64,000 bases of DNA from positions 1,364,001-1,428,000 of the forward strand of contig JAPNXP010000003.1 in the NCBI GenBank assembly GCA_028753945.1, given 5' to 3'. Of the stretch, positions 24,181 through 37,844 are shown in pieces. The notes under the pieces were generated by a model. That model saw only the letters and a list, made by a program, of their open reading frames with translations. It was not told where the DNA came from and did not search any database. The stretch comes from Hexactinellida sp. DTS-2022 (Eukaryota > Porifera > Hexactinellida). Position 1 is the first letter of the stretch; each line of letters opens with the position of its first letter. The position numbers and the translations under genes are program-made.

Positions 24181-25260
24181 CACCAATTTTTGTGTGCAAT
24201 GACTGTCAAAAATTACCAAAATGATAAATGAATGGTCTAAGGACGTTTCCAGTTGTTTCTTTTGATTATATGAAGTATTTATCGTTAAAGGGGTCCTAAC
24301 AGTGCCACTGAAACTCCTCTAACTCAATTTAAATTAATTTAAGAGCCTAATATCGAGAAACACCAATTTTTGTGTGCAACAACTATCAAAAATTACCAAA
24401 ATGATAAATGAATGTTCTAAGGACGTTTCCAGTTGTTTCTTTTGATGATATTAAGTATTAAATCGTTAAAGGAGTCCTAACAGTACCACTGAAACTCCAC
24501 TAACTCAATTTAAATTAATTTAAGAGACTAATATCGAGAAACACCAATTTTTGTGTGCAATGACTGTCAAAAATTACAACAATGATGAATGAATGGTCTA
24601 AGGACGTTTCCAGTTGCTTCTTTTGATGATATTAAGTATTTATCGTTAAAAGGGTCCTAACAGTGCCACTGAAACTCCACTAACTCAATTTAAATTAATT
24701 TAAGAGCCTAATGTCGAGAAACACCAATTTTTGTGTGCAATGACTGTCAAAAATTACCAAAATGATAAATGAATGGTCTAAGGACGTTTCCAGTTGTTTC
24801 TTTTGATTATATGAAGTATTTATCGTTAAAGGGGTCCTAACAGTGCCACTGAAACTCCACTAACTCAATTTAAATTAATTTAAGAGCCTAATATCGAGAA
24901 ACACCAATTTTTGTGTGCAACAACTATCAAAAATTACCAAAATGATAAATGAATGTTCTAAGGACGTTTCCAGTTGTTTCTTTTGATGATATTAAGTATT
25001 AAATCGTTAAAGGAGTCCTAACAGTGCCACTGAAACTCCACTAACTCAATTTAAATTAATTTAAGAGACTAATATCGAGAAACACCAATTTTTGTGTGCA
25101 ATGACTGTCAAAAATTACCAAAATGATAAATTTATGGTCTAAGGACGTTTCCAGTTGTTTCATTTGATTATATGAAGTATTTATCGTTAAAGGGGTCCTA
25201 ACAGTGCCACTGAAACACACCTAACTCAATTTACATTCATTTAAGAGCATAATCTCGAGA
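24181..25260 (+). repeat. Three-monomer higher-order repeat (about 540 bp), two copies
   Basis: Positions 24,181-24,720 and 24,721-25,260 match at an offset of about 540 bp. The trimer is marked by CAATGACTGTC with GATTATATGAAG, then CAACAACTATC with TATTAAATCG, then CAATGACTGTC with a third variant set. Confidence 0.8.
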
Positions 25261-27712
25261 AATACCAATTTTTGTGTGCAATGACTATCAAAAACTACTA
25301 AAATGATAAATTATTGGTTTAAGGAAGTTTCCAGTTGTTTCTTTTGGTGATCAGAAGTATTTTATCATCAAAAGTGTCAAAACAGTGCAACTGAAAAACC
25401 ATCACTCAATTACATTCTTTTAAGAGCCTAATATCGAGAAAAACCAATTTTTGTTGTGCATTGACTGTCAAAAATTACAAAAATGATAAATTAATGGTTT
25501 CAGGACGTTTCCAGTTCTTTCTTTTGATGATATGAAGTATTTATCATCAAATATGTCCTAACAGTGCCACTGAAACTCCACTCACGATATTTACATTCAT
25601 TTAAGAGCCTAATATCGCGAAAAACTAATTTTCGCGCGCAATGACTGTCAAAAACTTCCAAATTGATAAATTAATGGTTTAAGGAAGTTTCCAGTTGTTT
25701 CAATTGGTGATAAGAAGTATTTATGCACAAAAGGTGTCGTAACAGTGCAGCTGAAACCCCACTCACTCAATTTACATTCATTTAAGAGCCTAATATAGAC
25801 ATAAACAAATTTTTGTTGTGCAATGACTGTCAAAAACTACCAAATTGATTAATTAATGGTTTAAGGACGTTTCCAGTTGTTTCTTTTGATGAAATGAAGT
25901 AAGTATCATCAAAGGTGTCCTAACAGTATCACTGAGAAACCAAACACTCAATTTACATTCATTTATGAGTCTATTATCGAGAAAAGACAATTTTTGTGTG
26001 CAATGACTGTCAAAAAAAACCAAAATGATAAATGAATGGTTTAAGGACGTTTCCAGTTGTTTCTATTGATGATATGAAGTATTTATCATCTTATGTGTCC
26101 TAACAGTGCCACTGAAACAGCATTCACTAAATTTACATTAACTTACGAGCCTAATATCGAGAAACACAAATTTTTGTGTGCAATAACAATAAAAAACTCC
26201 CAAATTGATAAATTAATGGTTTAAGGACGTTTCAGCTGTTTTTTTGATGATATCAAGTATTTATCATCAAAGGTGTCCTAACAGTGCCACTGAAACTTCA
26301 CTCATTCAATTTAAGTTCATTTATGAGCCAAATAACGAGAAACAACAATTTTTATGTGCAATAACAATACAAAACTCCCAATTTGATAAATTAATGTTTT
26401 AAGGACGTTTCCAGTTGTTTCTTTTGATGAAATGAAGTAAGTATCATCCAAGATGTCCTAACAGTGCCACTGAAACACTACTCACTCAATTTACATTCAT
26501 TTATGAGCCTAATATCGAGAAAAAACAATTTTTGTGTGCAATGACTGTCAAAAAATACCAAAATTATAAATTAATATTTTCAGGACGTTTCCAGTTGTTT
26601 CTTTTGATGATAAGAAGTATTTATCGTTAAAGGGGTCCTAACAGTGTACTGAAACTCCACTCACTCAATTCACTTTCATTTAAGAGCCTAATATCGGGAA
26701 AAACCAATTTTTGTGTGCAATGACTGTCAAAAAATACAAAAATGATAAATTCATGGTTTCAGGATGTTTCCAGTTTTTTCTTTTAATGATATGACGTATT
26801 TATCATCAAATGTGTCATAATTTTGCCACTGAAACAGCACTCACTAAATTTACATTAACTTCCGAGCCTAATATCGAGAAACACCAATTTTTGTGTGCAA
26901 TAACAATAATTAACTCCCAAATTGAAAAATTAATGGTTTAAGGACGTTTCAGTTGTTTTTCTGATGATATCAAGTATTTATCTTCAAAGGTGTCCTAACA
27001 GTGCCGCTGAAACCCCACTCACTCAATTTACATTCATTTAAGAGTTTAATATCGAGAAACACCAATTTGTGTGCAAAGACTGTCAAAAACTACCAAATTG
27101 ATTAATTAATGGTTTAATTAAGTTTACAGTAGTTTCTTTTGATGATAAGAATTATTTATCGTTAAAGGGGTCCTAACAGTGCCACTGAAACTTCACTCAT
27201 TCAATTTAAGTTCATTTATGAGCCTAATAACGAGAAACAACAATTTTTGCGTGCAATGGCTATCAAAAATTACCAAATGATAAATGAATTCTCCGAGGAC
27301 GTTTGCAGTTGGTTCTTTTAATGATATGATTTAAGTATCATCGAAGGTGTCCTAACCGTGCCACTGAAACTCCACTCAAGCAATTTACATTCATTTAAGA
27401 GCATAATATCGCGAAAAACGAATTGTGTGTGCAATGACTGTCAAAATACAAAAATGATAAATGAATGGTTTAAGGACGTTTCCAGTTGTTTCTTTTGATG
27501 ATATGAAGTATTTAACATCAAATGTGTCCTAAAGTGCCACTGAAACAGCACTCACTCAATTTACATTAACTTAAGAGCCTAATATCGAGAAACACCAATT
27601 TTTGTGTGCAATAACAATATAAAACTCCCAAATTGATAAATTAATGGTTTAAGGAGGTTTCCAGTTGTTTCTTTTGATGAAATGAAGTAAGTATCATCAA
27701 AGGTGTCCTAAT

Positions 27713-28330
27713 CATAGGCGCCGATCTTTGTAGAAGTGAGGTATTTCCTGGGGGGGGCGACAAATTTAGGACCAATTTTTTATACCTTGGCAGCCAAAGG
27801 TCGAAGGTTGATTAGAAAGGTCAATTCGTTCCAAGTCGAGCGACTTGAGCATTCGGAGGCTAATGATGCTAGTACTACTAATGGTTTAAACAAATATAGT
27901 ACATTAAATTTGCAAACTTACCTGGCATGGCTAATCCTTCACTCAACAGGAGCATATCAACGACCTGGGGGATCCTGACTTCCCAGAGCCCACCATGATA
28001 GGTACATTTACGCGTATGGTAGTATATATAATCTTATATACAATCTTAATTTTCAAATTGAAAATAGAAGCTAGTATTCGATGTCACCTTGTGAAATCGA
28101 ATAGCTTCTATAATAAATTTCATAACAATTACAGATGATATTAATATATTTTATTTTGCACGAACATAATTGCACAATTTATATACTTAGCTCATTAAAT
28201 TTTAATAAATTTAGTCTACATTCCCCCAGTAGACCCCCCCAGTACCCCCCAGTGTATCCCCCCAGACCTCCCCAGCCTTCCGACCTGAGGGGGTCCAGAC
28301 CCCCCCAGAATCCCAACATCGGCGCCTATG
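27713..28330. mobile_element. 618-bp hAT-type MITE, copy 1
   Basis: The ends are CATAGGCGCCGAT and its exact reverse complement. The flanks are GTCCTAAT at the left and GTCCTAAC at the right, an 8-bp target duplication with one later change; GTCCTAAC is the normal monomer sequence here. Long C and G runs lie near both ends. An imperfect hairpin is present at 28,065-28,110 (left arm TAGAAGCTA-GTA-TTCGAT, right arm ATCGAATAGCTTCTA). An 80-codon plus-strand open frame (27,736-27,978) is kept in both copies but matches no family I recognise. No transposase is present, so it is non-autonomous. Confidence 0.88.
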
Positions 28331-31300
28331 GTCCTAACAGTGCCACTGAAACACCGCTCACTCAATTTACATTCATTTATGAGCCTAATATCGAGAAAAA
28401 ACAATCTTGTGTGCAATGACTGTCAGAAAATAACAAAATGATAAATTAATGGTTCAATTAAGTTTCCAGTTGGTTCTTTTGATGATAAGAATTATTTATC
28501 GTTAAAGGAGTCCTAACAGTGCCACTGAAACTTCACTCATTCAATTTAAGTTCATTTATGAGCCTAATAACGAGAAACAACAATTTTTGTGTGCAATAAC
28601 AATAAAAAACTCCCAATTTGATAAATTAATGGTTTAAGGACGTTTCCAGTTGTTTATTTTGATGAAATGAAGTAAGTATCATCAAAGATGTCCTAACAGT
28701 GCCACTGAAACACCGCTCTCTCAATTTACATTCATTTATGAGCCTAATATCGAGAAAAAACAATTTTTGTGTGCAATGACTGTCAAAAAATACCATAATT
28801 ATAAAATAATATATTCAGGACGTTTCCAGCAGTTTCTTTTGATGATAAGAATTATTTATCGTTAAAGGGGCCCAACCATGCCACTGAAACTCCAGTCATT
28901 CAATTTAAGTTCATTTATGATCCTAATAACGAGAAACAACAATTTTTGTGTGCAATGACTATCAAAAATTACCAAAATGATAAATGAATGGTTTAAGGAC
29001 GTTTCCAGTTGTTTCTTTTGATGATAGGAAGTATTTATCGTTAAAGGGGTGCTAACAGTGCACTGAAACTCCACTCACTCAATTCACAATCATTTAAGAG
29101 CCTAATATCGAGAAACACCAATTTTTGTGTGCAATGAATATCAAAAATTTCCAAAATGATAAATTAGTGGTCCAAGGACGCTTCCAGTTGTTCCTTTTGA
29201 TGAAATGAATTAAGTATCATCAAAGGGGTCCTAACAGTGCCACTGAAACTCCACTCAGTCAATTTACATTAATTTAAGAGCCTATTATCGGGAAAACCAA
29301 TTTTTGTGTGCAATGACTGTCAAAAAATACAGAAATGATAAATTCATGGTTTCAGGACGTTTCCAGTTGTTTCTTTTAATGATATGACGTATTTATCATC
29401 AAATGTGTCATAATTTTGCCACTGAAACAGCACTCACTAAATTTACATTAACTTACGAGCCTAATATCGAGAAACACCATTTTTGTGTGCAATAACAATA
29501 ATAAACTCCCAAATTGATTAATTAATGGTTTAATGAAGTTTCCAGTTGTTTCTTTTGATGATAAGAATTATTTATCGTTAAAGGGGTCCAAACAGTGCCA
29601 CTGAAACTTCACTCATTCAATTTAAGTTCATTTACGAGCCTAATATCGAGAAACACCAATTTTTGTGTGCAATAACAATAAAGAACTCCCAAATTGATAA
29701 ATTAATGGCTTAAGGACGTTTCCAGTTGTTTCTTTTGATGAAATGATTTAAGTATCATCAAAGGTGTCCTAACAGTGCCACTGAAACTCCACTCACGCAA
29801 TTTACATTAATTTAAGAGCCTAATATCGGGAAAAACCAATTTTTGTGTGCAATGACTGTCAAAAAATACAAAAATGATAAATTCTTGTTTTCTTTACGTT
29901 TCCAGTTGTTTCTTTTGATGATATGAAGTTTTAACATCAAATGTGTCCTAAAGTGCCACTGAAACAGCACTCACTAAATTTACATTAACTTACGAGCCTA
30001 ATATCGAGAAACACCAATTTTTGTGTGCAATAACAATAATAAACTCCCAAATTGAAGAATTAATGGTTTAAGGACGTTTCAGTTTTTTTTTTGATGATAT
30101 CAAGTATTTATCTTCAAAGGTAGTCCTAACAGTGCCGCTGAATCCCCACTCACTCAATTTACATTCATTTAAGAGTTTAATATCGAGAAACACCAATTTG
30201 TGTGCAAAGACTGTCAAAAACTACCAAATTGATTAATTAATGGTTTAATTAATTTTCCAGTAGTTTCTTTTGATGATAAGAATTATTTATCGTTAAAGGG
30301 GTCCTAACAGTGCCATTGAAACTTCACTCATTCAATTTAAGTTCATTTATGAGCCTAATAACGAGAAACAACAATTTTTGAGTGCAATGACTATCAAAAA
30401 TTACCAAATGATAAATGAATGGTCCAAGGACGTTTGCAGTTGATCTTTTAATTATATGAATTAAGTATCATCAAAGATGTCCTAACCGTGCCACTGAAAC
30501 TCCACTCACGCAATTTACATTCATTTAAGAGCCTAATATCGCGAAAAACGAATTGTGTGTGCAATGACTGTCAAAATACAAAAATGATAAATTCATGGTT
30601 TCAGGACGTTTCCAGTTGTTTCTTTTGATGATATGAAGTATTTAACTTCAAATGTGTCCTAAAAGTGCCACTGAAACAGCACTCATACAATTTACATTAA
30701 CTTAAGAGCATAATATCGAGAAACACCAATTTTTGTGTGCAATAACAATAAAAAACTCCCAAATTGATAAATTAATGGTTTAATTAAGTTTCCAGTTGAA
30801 TCTTTTGATGATAAGAATTATTTATGTTTAAAGGGGTCCTAACTGTGCCACTGAAACTTCACTCATTCAATTTAAGTTCATTTATGAGCCTAATAACGAG
30901 AAACAACAATTTTTATGTGCAATTACAATAAAAAATTACCAAAATGATAAAAGAATGGTTTAAGGACGTTTCCAGTTGTTTCTTTTGATGATAAGAAGTA
31001 TTTATCGTTAAAGGGGTCCTAACAGTGTACTGAAACTCCACTCACTCAATTCACTTTCATTTAAGAGCCTAATATCGAGAAACACCAATTTTTGTGTGCA
31101 ATGAATGTCAAAAATTACCAAAATGATAAATTATTGGTCCAAGGACGTTTCCAGTTGTTTCTTTTGATGATATGAATTTAGTATCATCAAAGGTGTCCTG
31201 ACAGTGCCACTGAAACTCCACTCACGCAATTTACATTAATTTACTAGCCTAATATCGGAAAAACCAATTTTTGTGTGCAATGACTGTCAAAATATACAAA

Positions 31301-31737
31301 ATTGATTAATTAATGGTTTAATTAAGTTTCTAGAAGTTTCTTTTGATGATAAGAATTATTTATCGTTAAAGGGGTCCTAACAGTGCCACTGAAACTTCAC
31401 TCATTCAATTTAAGTTCATTTATGAGCCTAATAACGAGAAACAACAATTTTTGCGTGCAATGACTATCAAAAATTACCAAATGATAAATGAATGGTCCAA
31501 GGACGTTTGCAGTTGGTTCTTTTAATGATATGAATTAAGTATCATCAAAGGTGTCCTAACCGTGCCACTGAAACTCCACTCACGCAATTTACATTCATTT
31601 AAGAGCCTAATATCGCGAAAAACGAATTGTGTGTGCATTGACTGTCAAAATACAAAAATGATAAATTCATGGTTTCAGGACGTTTCCAGTTGTTTCTTTT
31701 GATGAAATGAAGTAAGTATCATCAAAGGTGTCCAAAC
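28331..31737 (+). repeat. 180-bp satellite array, forward block 4
   Basis: Satellite between the two 618-bp MITE copies, with monomers marked by TCGTTAAAGGGGTCC, TTCACTCATTCAATTTAAG, CAATAACAATA and GAATTGTGTGTGCAATGAC. Several multi-monomer segments recur after 32,356, for example 28,862 versus 33,064. No gene seen. Confidence 0.96.
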
Positions 31738-32355
31738 CATAGGCGCCGATCTTTGTAGAAGTGAGGTATTTCCTTGGGGGGGCGACAAATTTGGGACCAA
31801 AATTTTATAACTTGGCAGCCAAAGGTCGAAGGTTGATTAGAAAGGCCAATTCGTTCCAAGTCGAGCGACTTGAGCATTCGGAGGCTAATGATGCTAGTAC
31901 TACTAATGGTTTAAACAAATATAGTACATTATATTTACAAACTTACCTGGCATGGCTAATCCTTCACTCAACAGGAGCATATCAACGACCTGGGGGATCC
32001 TGACTTCCCAGAGCCCAACATGATAGGTACATTTACGCGCATGGTAGTATATATAATCTTATACACAATCTTTATTTTCAAATTGAAAATAGAAGCTAGT
32101 ATTCGATGTCACCTTGTGAAATCGAATAGCTTCTATTATAAATTTCATGACAATTACAGATGATATTAATATATTTTATTTTGCACGAACATAATTGCAC
32201 AATTTATATACTTAGCGCATTAAACTTTAATAAATTTAGTCTACATTCCCCCAGTGGACCCCCCAGTACCCCCCCAGTGTACCCCCCCAGACCCCCCCAG
32301 CCTTCCGACCTGAGGGGGTCCAGACCCCCCCAGAACCCCAACATCGGCGCCTATG
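31738..32355. mobile_element. 618-bp hAT-type MITE, copy 2
   Basis: Same length, same ends and same position in the monomer as the copy at 27,713, offset 4,025 bp. The flanks are GTCCAAAC at the left and GTCCTAAC at the right, again one mismatch. By eye the two copies are roughly 97% identical. The satellite directly right of each copy shares ACCGCTCACTC and a shortened CTTGTGTGC stretch, so the second copy arose by duplication of the satellite together with the MITE rather than by a second transposition. Confidence 0.88.
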
Positions 32356-33569
32356 GTCCTAACAGTGCCACTGAAACACCGCTCACTCAATTTACATTCA
32401 TTTATGAGCCTAATATCGAGAAAAAACAACCTTGTGTGCAATGACTGTCAGAATATACCAAAAAGGGAAATTAATGGTTTAAGGACGTTTCAGCTGTTTT
32501 GTTGATGATATCAAGTATTTATCTTCAAAGGTGTCCGAACAGTGCCGCTGAATCCCGACTCACTCAATTTACATTCATTTAAGAGTTTAATATCGAGAAA
32601 CACCAATTTTGTGTGCAAAGACTGTCAAAAACTACCAAATTGATTAATTAATGGTTCAATTAAGTTTCCAGTTGTTTCTTTTGATGATAAGAATTATTTA
32701 TCGTTAAGGGGGTCCTAACAGTGCCACTGAAACTTCACTCATTCAATTTAAGTTCATTAATGAGCCTAATAACGAGAAACAACAATTTTTGTGTGCAATA
32801 ACAATAAAAAACTCCCAATTTGATAAATTAATTGTTTAAGGACGTTTCCAATTGTTTCTTTTGATGAAATGAAGTAAGTATCATCATAGATGTCCTAACA
32901 GTGCCACTGAAACACCGCTCTCTCAATTTACATTCATTTATGAGCCTAATATCGAGAAAAAACAATTTTTGTGTGCAATGACTTTCAAATAATACAAAAA
33001 GAATAAATTAATATTTTCAGGACGTTTCCAGTTGTTTCTTTTGATGATAAGAATTATTTATCGTTAAAGGGGCCCAACCATGCCACTGAAACTCCAGTCA
33101 TTCAATTTAAGTTCATTTATTAGTCTAATAACGAGAAACAACAATTTTTGTGTGCAATGACTATCAAAAATTACCAAAATGATAAATGAATGGTTTAAGG
33201 ACGTTTCCAGTTGTTTCTTTTGATGATAAGAAGTATTTATCGTTAAAGGGGTGCTAACAGTGTACTGAAACTCCACTCACTCAATTCACAATCATTTAAG
33301 AGCCTAATATCGAGAAACACCAATTTTTGTGTGCAATGAATGTCAAAAATTTCCAAAATGATAAATTATTGGTCCAAGGACGTTTCCAGTTGTTTCTTTT
33401 GATGATATGAATTAAGTATCATCAAAGGTGTCCTAACAGTGACACTGAAACTCCACTCACGCAATTTACATTAATTTAAGAGCCTAATTTCGGGAAAAAC
33501 CAATTTTTGTGTGCAATGACTGTCAAAAAATACAAAAATGATAAATTCATGGTTTCAGGACGTTTCCAG

Positions 33570-36500
33570 TTGTTTCTTTTGATGATATCAAGTATTTATC
33601 TTCAAAGGTGTCCTAACAGTGCCGCTGAAACCCCACTCACTCAATTTACATTCATTTAAGAGTTTAATATCGAGAAACACCAATTTGTGTGCAAAGACTG
33701 TCAAAAACTACCAAATTGATTAATTAATGGTTTAATTAATTTTCCAGTAGTTTCTTTTGATGATAAGAATTATTTATCGTTAAAGGGGTCCTAACAGTGC
33801 CACTGAAACTTCACTCATTCAATTTAAGTTCATTTATGAGCCTAATAAGGGGAAACAACAATTTTTGCGTGCAATGACTATCAAAGATTACCAAATGATA
33901 AATGAATGGTCCAAGGACGTTTGCAGTTGGTTCTTTTAATGATATGAATTAAGTATCATCAAAGGTGTCCTAACCGTGGCACTGAAACTCCACTCACGCA
34001 ATTTACATTCATTTAAGAGCCTAATATCGCGAAAAACGAATTGTGTGTGCAATGACTGTCAAAATACAAAAATGATAAATTCATGGTTTCAGGACGTTTC
34101 CAGGTGTTTCTTTTGATGATATGAAGTATTTAACATCAAATGTGTCCAAAAAGTGCCACTGAAACAGCACATACTCAATTTACATTAACTTAAGAGCCTA
34201 ATATCGAGAAACATCAATTTTTGTGTGCAATAACAATAAAAAACTCCCAATTTGATAAATTAATGGTTTAAGGACGTTTCCAGTTGTTTCTTTTGATGAA
34301 ATGAAGTGAGTATCATCAAAGATGTCCTAACAGTGCCACTGAAACTTCGCTCATTCAATTTACATTCATTTATGAGCCTAATATCGAGAAAAAACAATTA
34401 TTGTGTGCAATGACTATCAAAAAATACCAAAATTATAAATTAATATTTTCAGGACGTTTCCAGTTGTTTCTTTTGATGTTAAGAAGTATTTTTCGTTAAG
34501 GGGGTGCTAACAGTGTACTGAAACTCCACTCACTCAATTCACAATCATTTAAGAGCCTAATATCGAGAAACACAAATTTTTGTGTGCAATGAATGTCAAA
34601 AATTTCCAAAATGATAAATTATTGGTCCAAGGACGTTTCCAGTTGTTTCTTTAGATGATATGAATTAAGTATCATCAAAGGAGTCCTAACAGTGCCACTG
34701 AAACTCCAGTCACTAAATTTACATTAACTTACGAGCCTAATAACGAGAAACACCATTTTTGTGTGCAATAACAATAATAAACCCCAAATTGATTAATTAA
34801 TGGTTTAATGAAGTTTCCAGTTGTTTCTTTTGATGATAAGAATTATTTACAGTTAAAAGGGTCCTAACAGTGCCACTGAGAATTCCACTCTTTCAATTTA
34901 CATTCATTTAAGAGCTTAATAACGAGAAACAACAATTTTTGTGTGCAATGACTATCAAAAATTACCAAAATGATAAATGAATGGATCAAGGACGTATCCA
35001 GTTGTTTCATATGATAATATGAAGTATTTATCGTTAAAGGTGTCCTAACTGTGCCACTGAAACTCCACTCACTCAATTTACATTCATTTAAGAGCCTAAT
35101 ATCGAGAAACAACAATTTTTGTCTGCAATGAATATCAAAAACTCACAAATTGATAAATTAATGGTTTAAGGACGTTTCCAGTTGTTTCTTTTGATGAAAT
35201 GAAATAGGAATCAACAAAGGTGTCCTAACTGTGCCACTGAAACACCGCTCACTCAATTTACATTCATTTATGAGCCTAATATCGAGAAAAAACAATTTTG
35301 TGTGCAATGACTGTCAAAAATTACAAAAATGATAAATTAATGGTTTCAGGACGTTTCCAGTAGTTTCTATTGATGATGTGAAGTATTTATCATCTTCTAG
35401 AATTCTGTGTCCTAACAGTGCCACTGAAACAGCACTCACTAAATTTACATTCATTTATGAGCCTAATATCGAGAGAAAACAATCTTGTGTGCAATGAATG
35501 TCAAAAAATACCAAAATGATAAATTAATGGTTTCAGGACGTTTCCAGTTGTTTCTTTTGATGATAAGAATTATTTATCGTTAAAGGGGTCCAAACAGTGC
35601 CACTGAAACTTCACTCATTCAAATTAAGTTCATTTACGAGCCTAATATCGAGAAACACCAATTTTTGTGTGCAATAACAATAAAGAACTCCCAAATTGAT
35701 AAATGAATGGTTTAAGGACGTTTCCAGTTGTTTCTTTTGATGATAAGAAGTATTTATCGTTAAAGGGGTGCTAACAGTGTACTGAAACTCCACTCACTCA
35801 ATTCACAATCATTTAAGAGCCTAATATCGAGAAACACCAATTTTTGTGTGCAATGAATGTCAAAAATTTCCAAAATGATAAATTATTGGTCCAAGGACGT
35901 TTCCAGTTGTTTCTTTTGATGATATGAATTAAGTATCATCAAAGGTATCCTAACAGTGCAACTGAAACTCCACTCACGCAATTTACATTAATTTAAGAGC
36001 CTAATATCGGTAAAACCCAATTTTTGTGTGCAATGACTGTCAAAAAATACAAAAATGATAAATTCATGGTTTCAGGACGTTTCCAGTTGTTTCTTTTGAT
36101 GATAAGAAGTATTTATCGTTAAACGGGTCCTAACAGTGTACTGAAACTCCACTCACTCAATTCACTTTCATTTAAGAGCCTAATATCGAGAAACACCAAT
36201 TTTTGTGTGCAATGAATGTCAAAAATTACCAAAATGATAAATTATTGGTCCAAGGACGTTTCCAGTTGTTTCTTTTGATGATATCAAGTATTTATCTTCA
36301 AAGGTGTCCTAACAGTGCCGCTGAAACCCCACTCACTCAATTTACATTCATTTAAGAGTTTAATATCGAGAAACACCAATTTGTGTGCAAAGACTGTCAA
36401 AAACTACCAAATTGATTAATTAATGGTTTAATTAATTTTCCAGTAGTTTCTTTTGATGATAAGAATTATTTATCGTTAAAGGGGTCCTAACAGTGCCACT

Positions 36501-37621
36501 GAAACTTCACTCATTCAATTTAAGTTCATTTATGAGCCTAATAACGAGAAACAACAATTTTTGCGTGCAATGACTATCAAAGATTACCAAATGATAAATG
36601 AATGGTCCAAGGACGTTTGCAGTTGGTTCTTTTAATGATATGAATTAAGTATCATCAAAGGTGTCCTAACCGTGCCACTGAAACTCCACTCACGCAATTT
36701 ACATTCATTTAAGAGCCTAATATCGCGAAAAACGAATTGTGTGTGCAATGACTGTCAAAATACAAAAATGATAAATTCATGGTTTCAGGACGTTTCCAGG
36801 TGTTTCTTTTGATGATATGAAGTATTTAACATCAAATGTGTCCAAAAAGTGCCACTGAAACAGCACATACTCAATTTACATTAACTTAAGAGCCTAATAT
36901 CGAGAAACATCAATTTTTGTGTGCAATAACAATAAAAAACTCCCAATTTGATAAATTAATGGTTTAAGGACGTTTCCAGTTGTTTCTTTTGATGAAATGA
37001 AGTGAGTATCATCAAAGATGTCCTAACAGTGCCACTGAAACTTCGCTCATTCAATTTACATTCATTTATGAGCCTAATATCGAGAAAAAACAATTATTGT
37101 GTGCAATGACTATCAAAAAATACCAAAATTATAAATTAATATTTTCAGGACGTTTCCAGTTGTTTCTTTTGATGATAAGAAGTATTTTTCGTTAAAGGGG
37201 TGCTAACAGTGTACTGAAACTCCACTCACTCAATTCACAATCATTTAAGAGCCTAATATCGAGAAACACCAATTTTTGTGTGCAATGAATGTCAAAAATT
37301 TCCAAAATGATAAATTATTGGTCCAAGGACGTTTCCAGTTGTTTCTTTTGATGATATGAATTAAGTATCATCAAAGGTGTCCTAACAGTGCCACTGAAAC
37401 TCCACTCACTAAATTTACATTAATTTACGTGCCTAATAACGAGAAACACCATTTTTGTGTGCAATAACAATAATAAACCCCAAATTGATTAATTAATGGT
37501 TTAATGAAGTTTCCAGTTGTTTCTTTTGATGATAAGAATTATTTACAGTTAAAAGGGTCCTAACAGTGCCACTGAGAACTCCACTCTTTCAATTTACATT
37601 CATTTAAGAGCTTAATATCGA
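33570..37621 (+). repeat. Satellite duplication at 2,696-bp offset
   Basis: About 33,570-34,925 matches about 36,266-37,621 at a constant offset near 2,696 bp (15 monomers). Shared marks are TTAATTAATTTTCCAGTAG, GAATTGTGTGTGC, the AGCACATACTC monomer and CACTGAGAA.TCCACTCTTTC. The sequence between them belongs to related subfamilies. Confidence 0.8.
35395..35405. other. Small non-satellite insertion in one monomer
   Basis: TTCTAGAATTC interrupts a monomer between TTTATCATC and TGTGTCC. The related monomer at about 26,092 lacks about ten of these bases. It contains the palindrome TTCTAGAA. No element is attached and no target duplication is clear. Confidence 0.6.
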
Positions 37622-37844
37622 GAAACAACAATTTTTGTCTGCAATGACTATCAAAAATTACCAAAATGATAAATGAATGGTCCAAGGACGTTTCTAGTTG
37701 TTACTTTTGATGATATGTAGTATTTATCGTTAAAGGGGTCCTAACAGTGCCACTGAAACTCCACTCACTCAATTTTTCATTCATTTAAGAGCCTAATATC
37801 GAGAAACACCAATTTTTGTGTGCAATGACTGTCAAAAATTACCA

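Larger units (their letters stand above)
23973..27712 (+). repeat. 180-bp satellite array, forward block 3
   Basis: Satellite in the same orientation with a different subfamily mix: AAACTCCACTAACTCAATTTAAATTA, TTATCGTTAAAGGGGTCC and GAAACACCAATTTTTG variants dominate at first, then CAATAACAATA monomers. The AACGATAA-type change weakens the monomer hairpin in many of these units. No gene seen. Confidence 0.96.

Noticed and set aside
27736-27978. 80-codon frame in the 618-bp MITE, kept at 31,761-32,003
   Set aside because: No recognisable domain, and the two copies arose by duplication, so its persistence is not evidence of selection.
35395-35405. Cloning-vector remnant (adjacent XbaI and EcoRI sites)
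   Set aside because: Only about ten bases, with satellite continuing on both sides; no further vector sequence.
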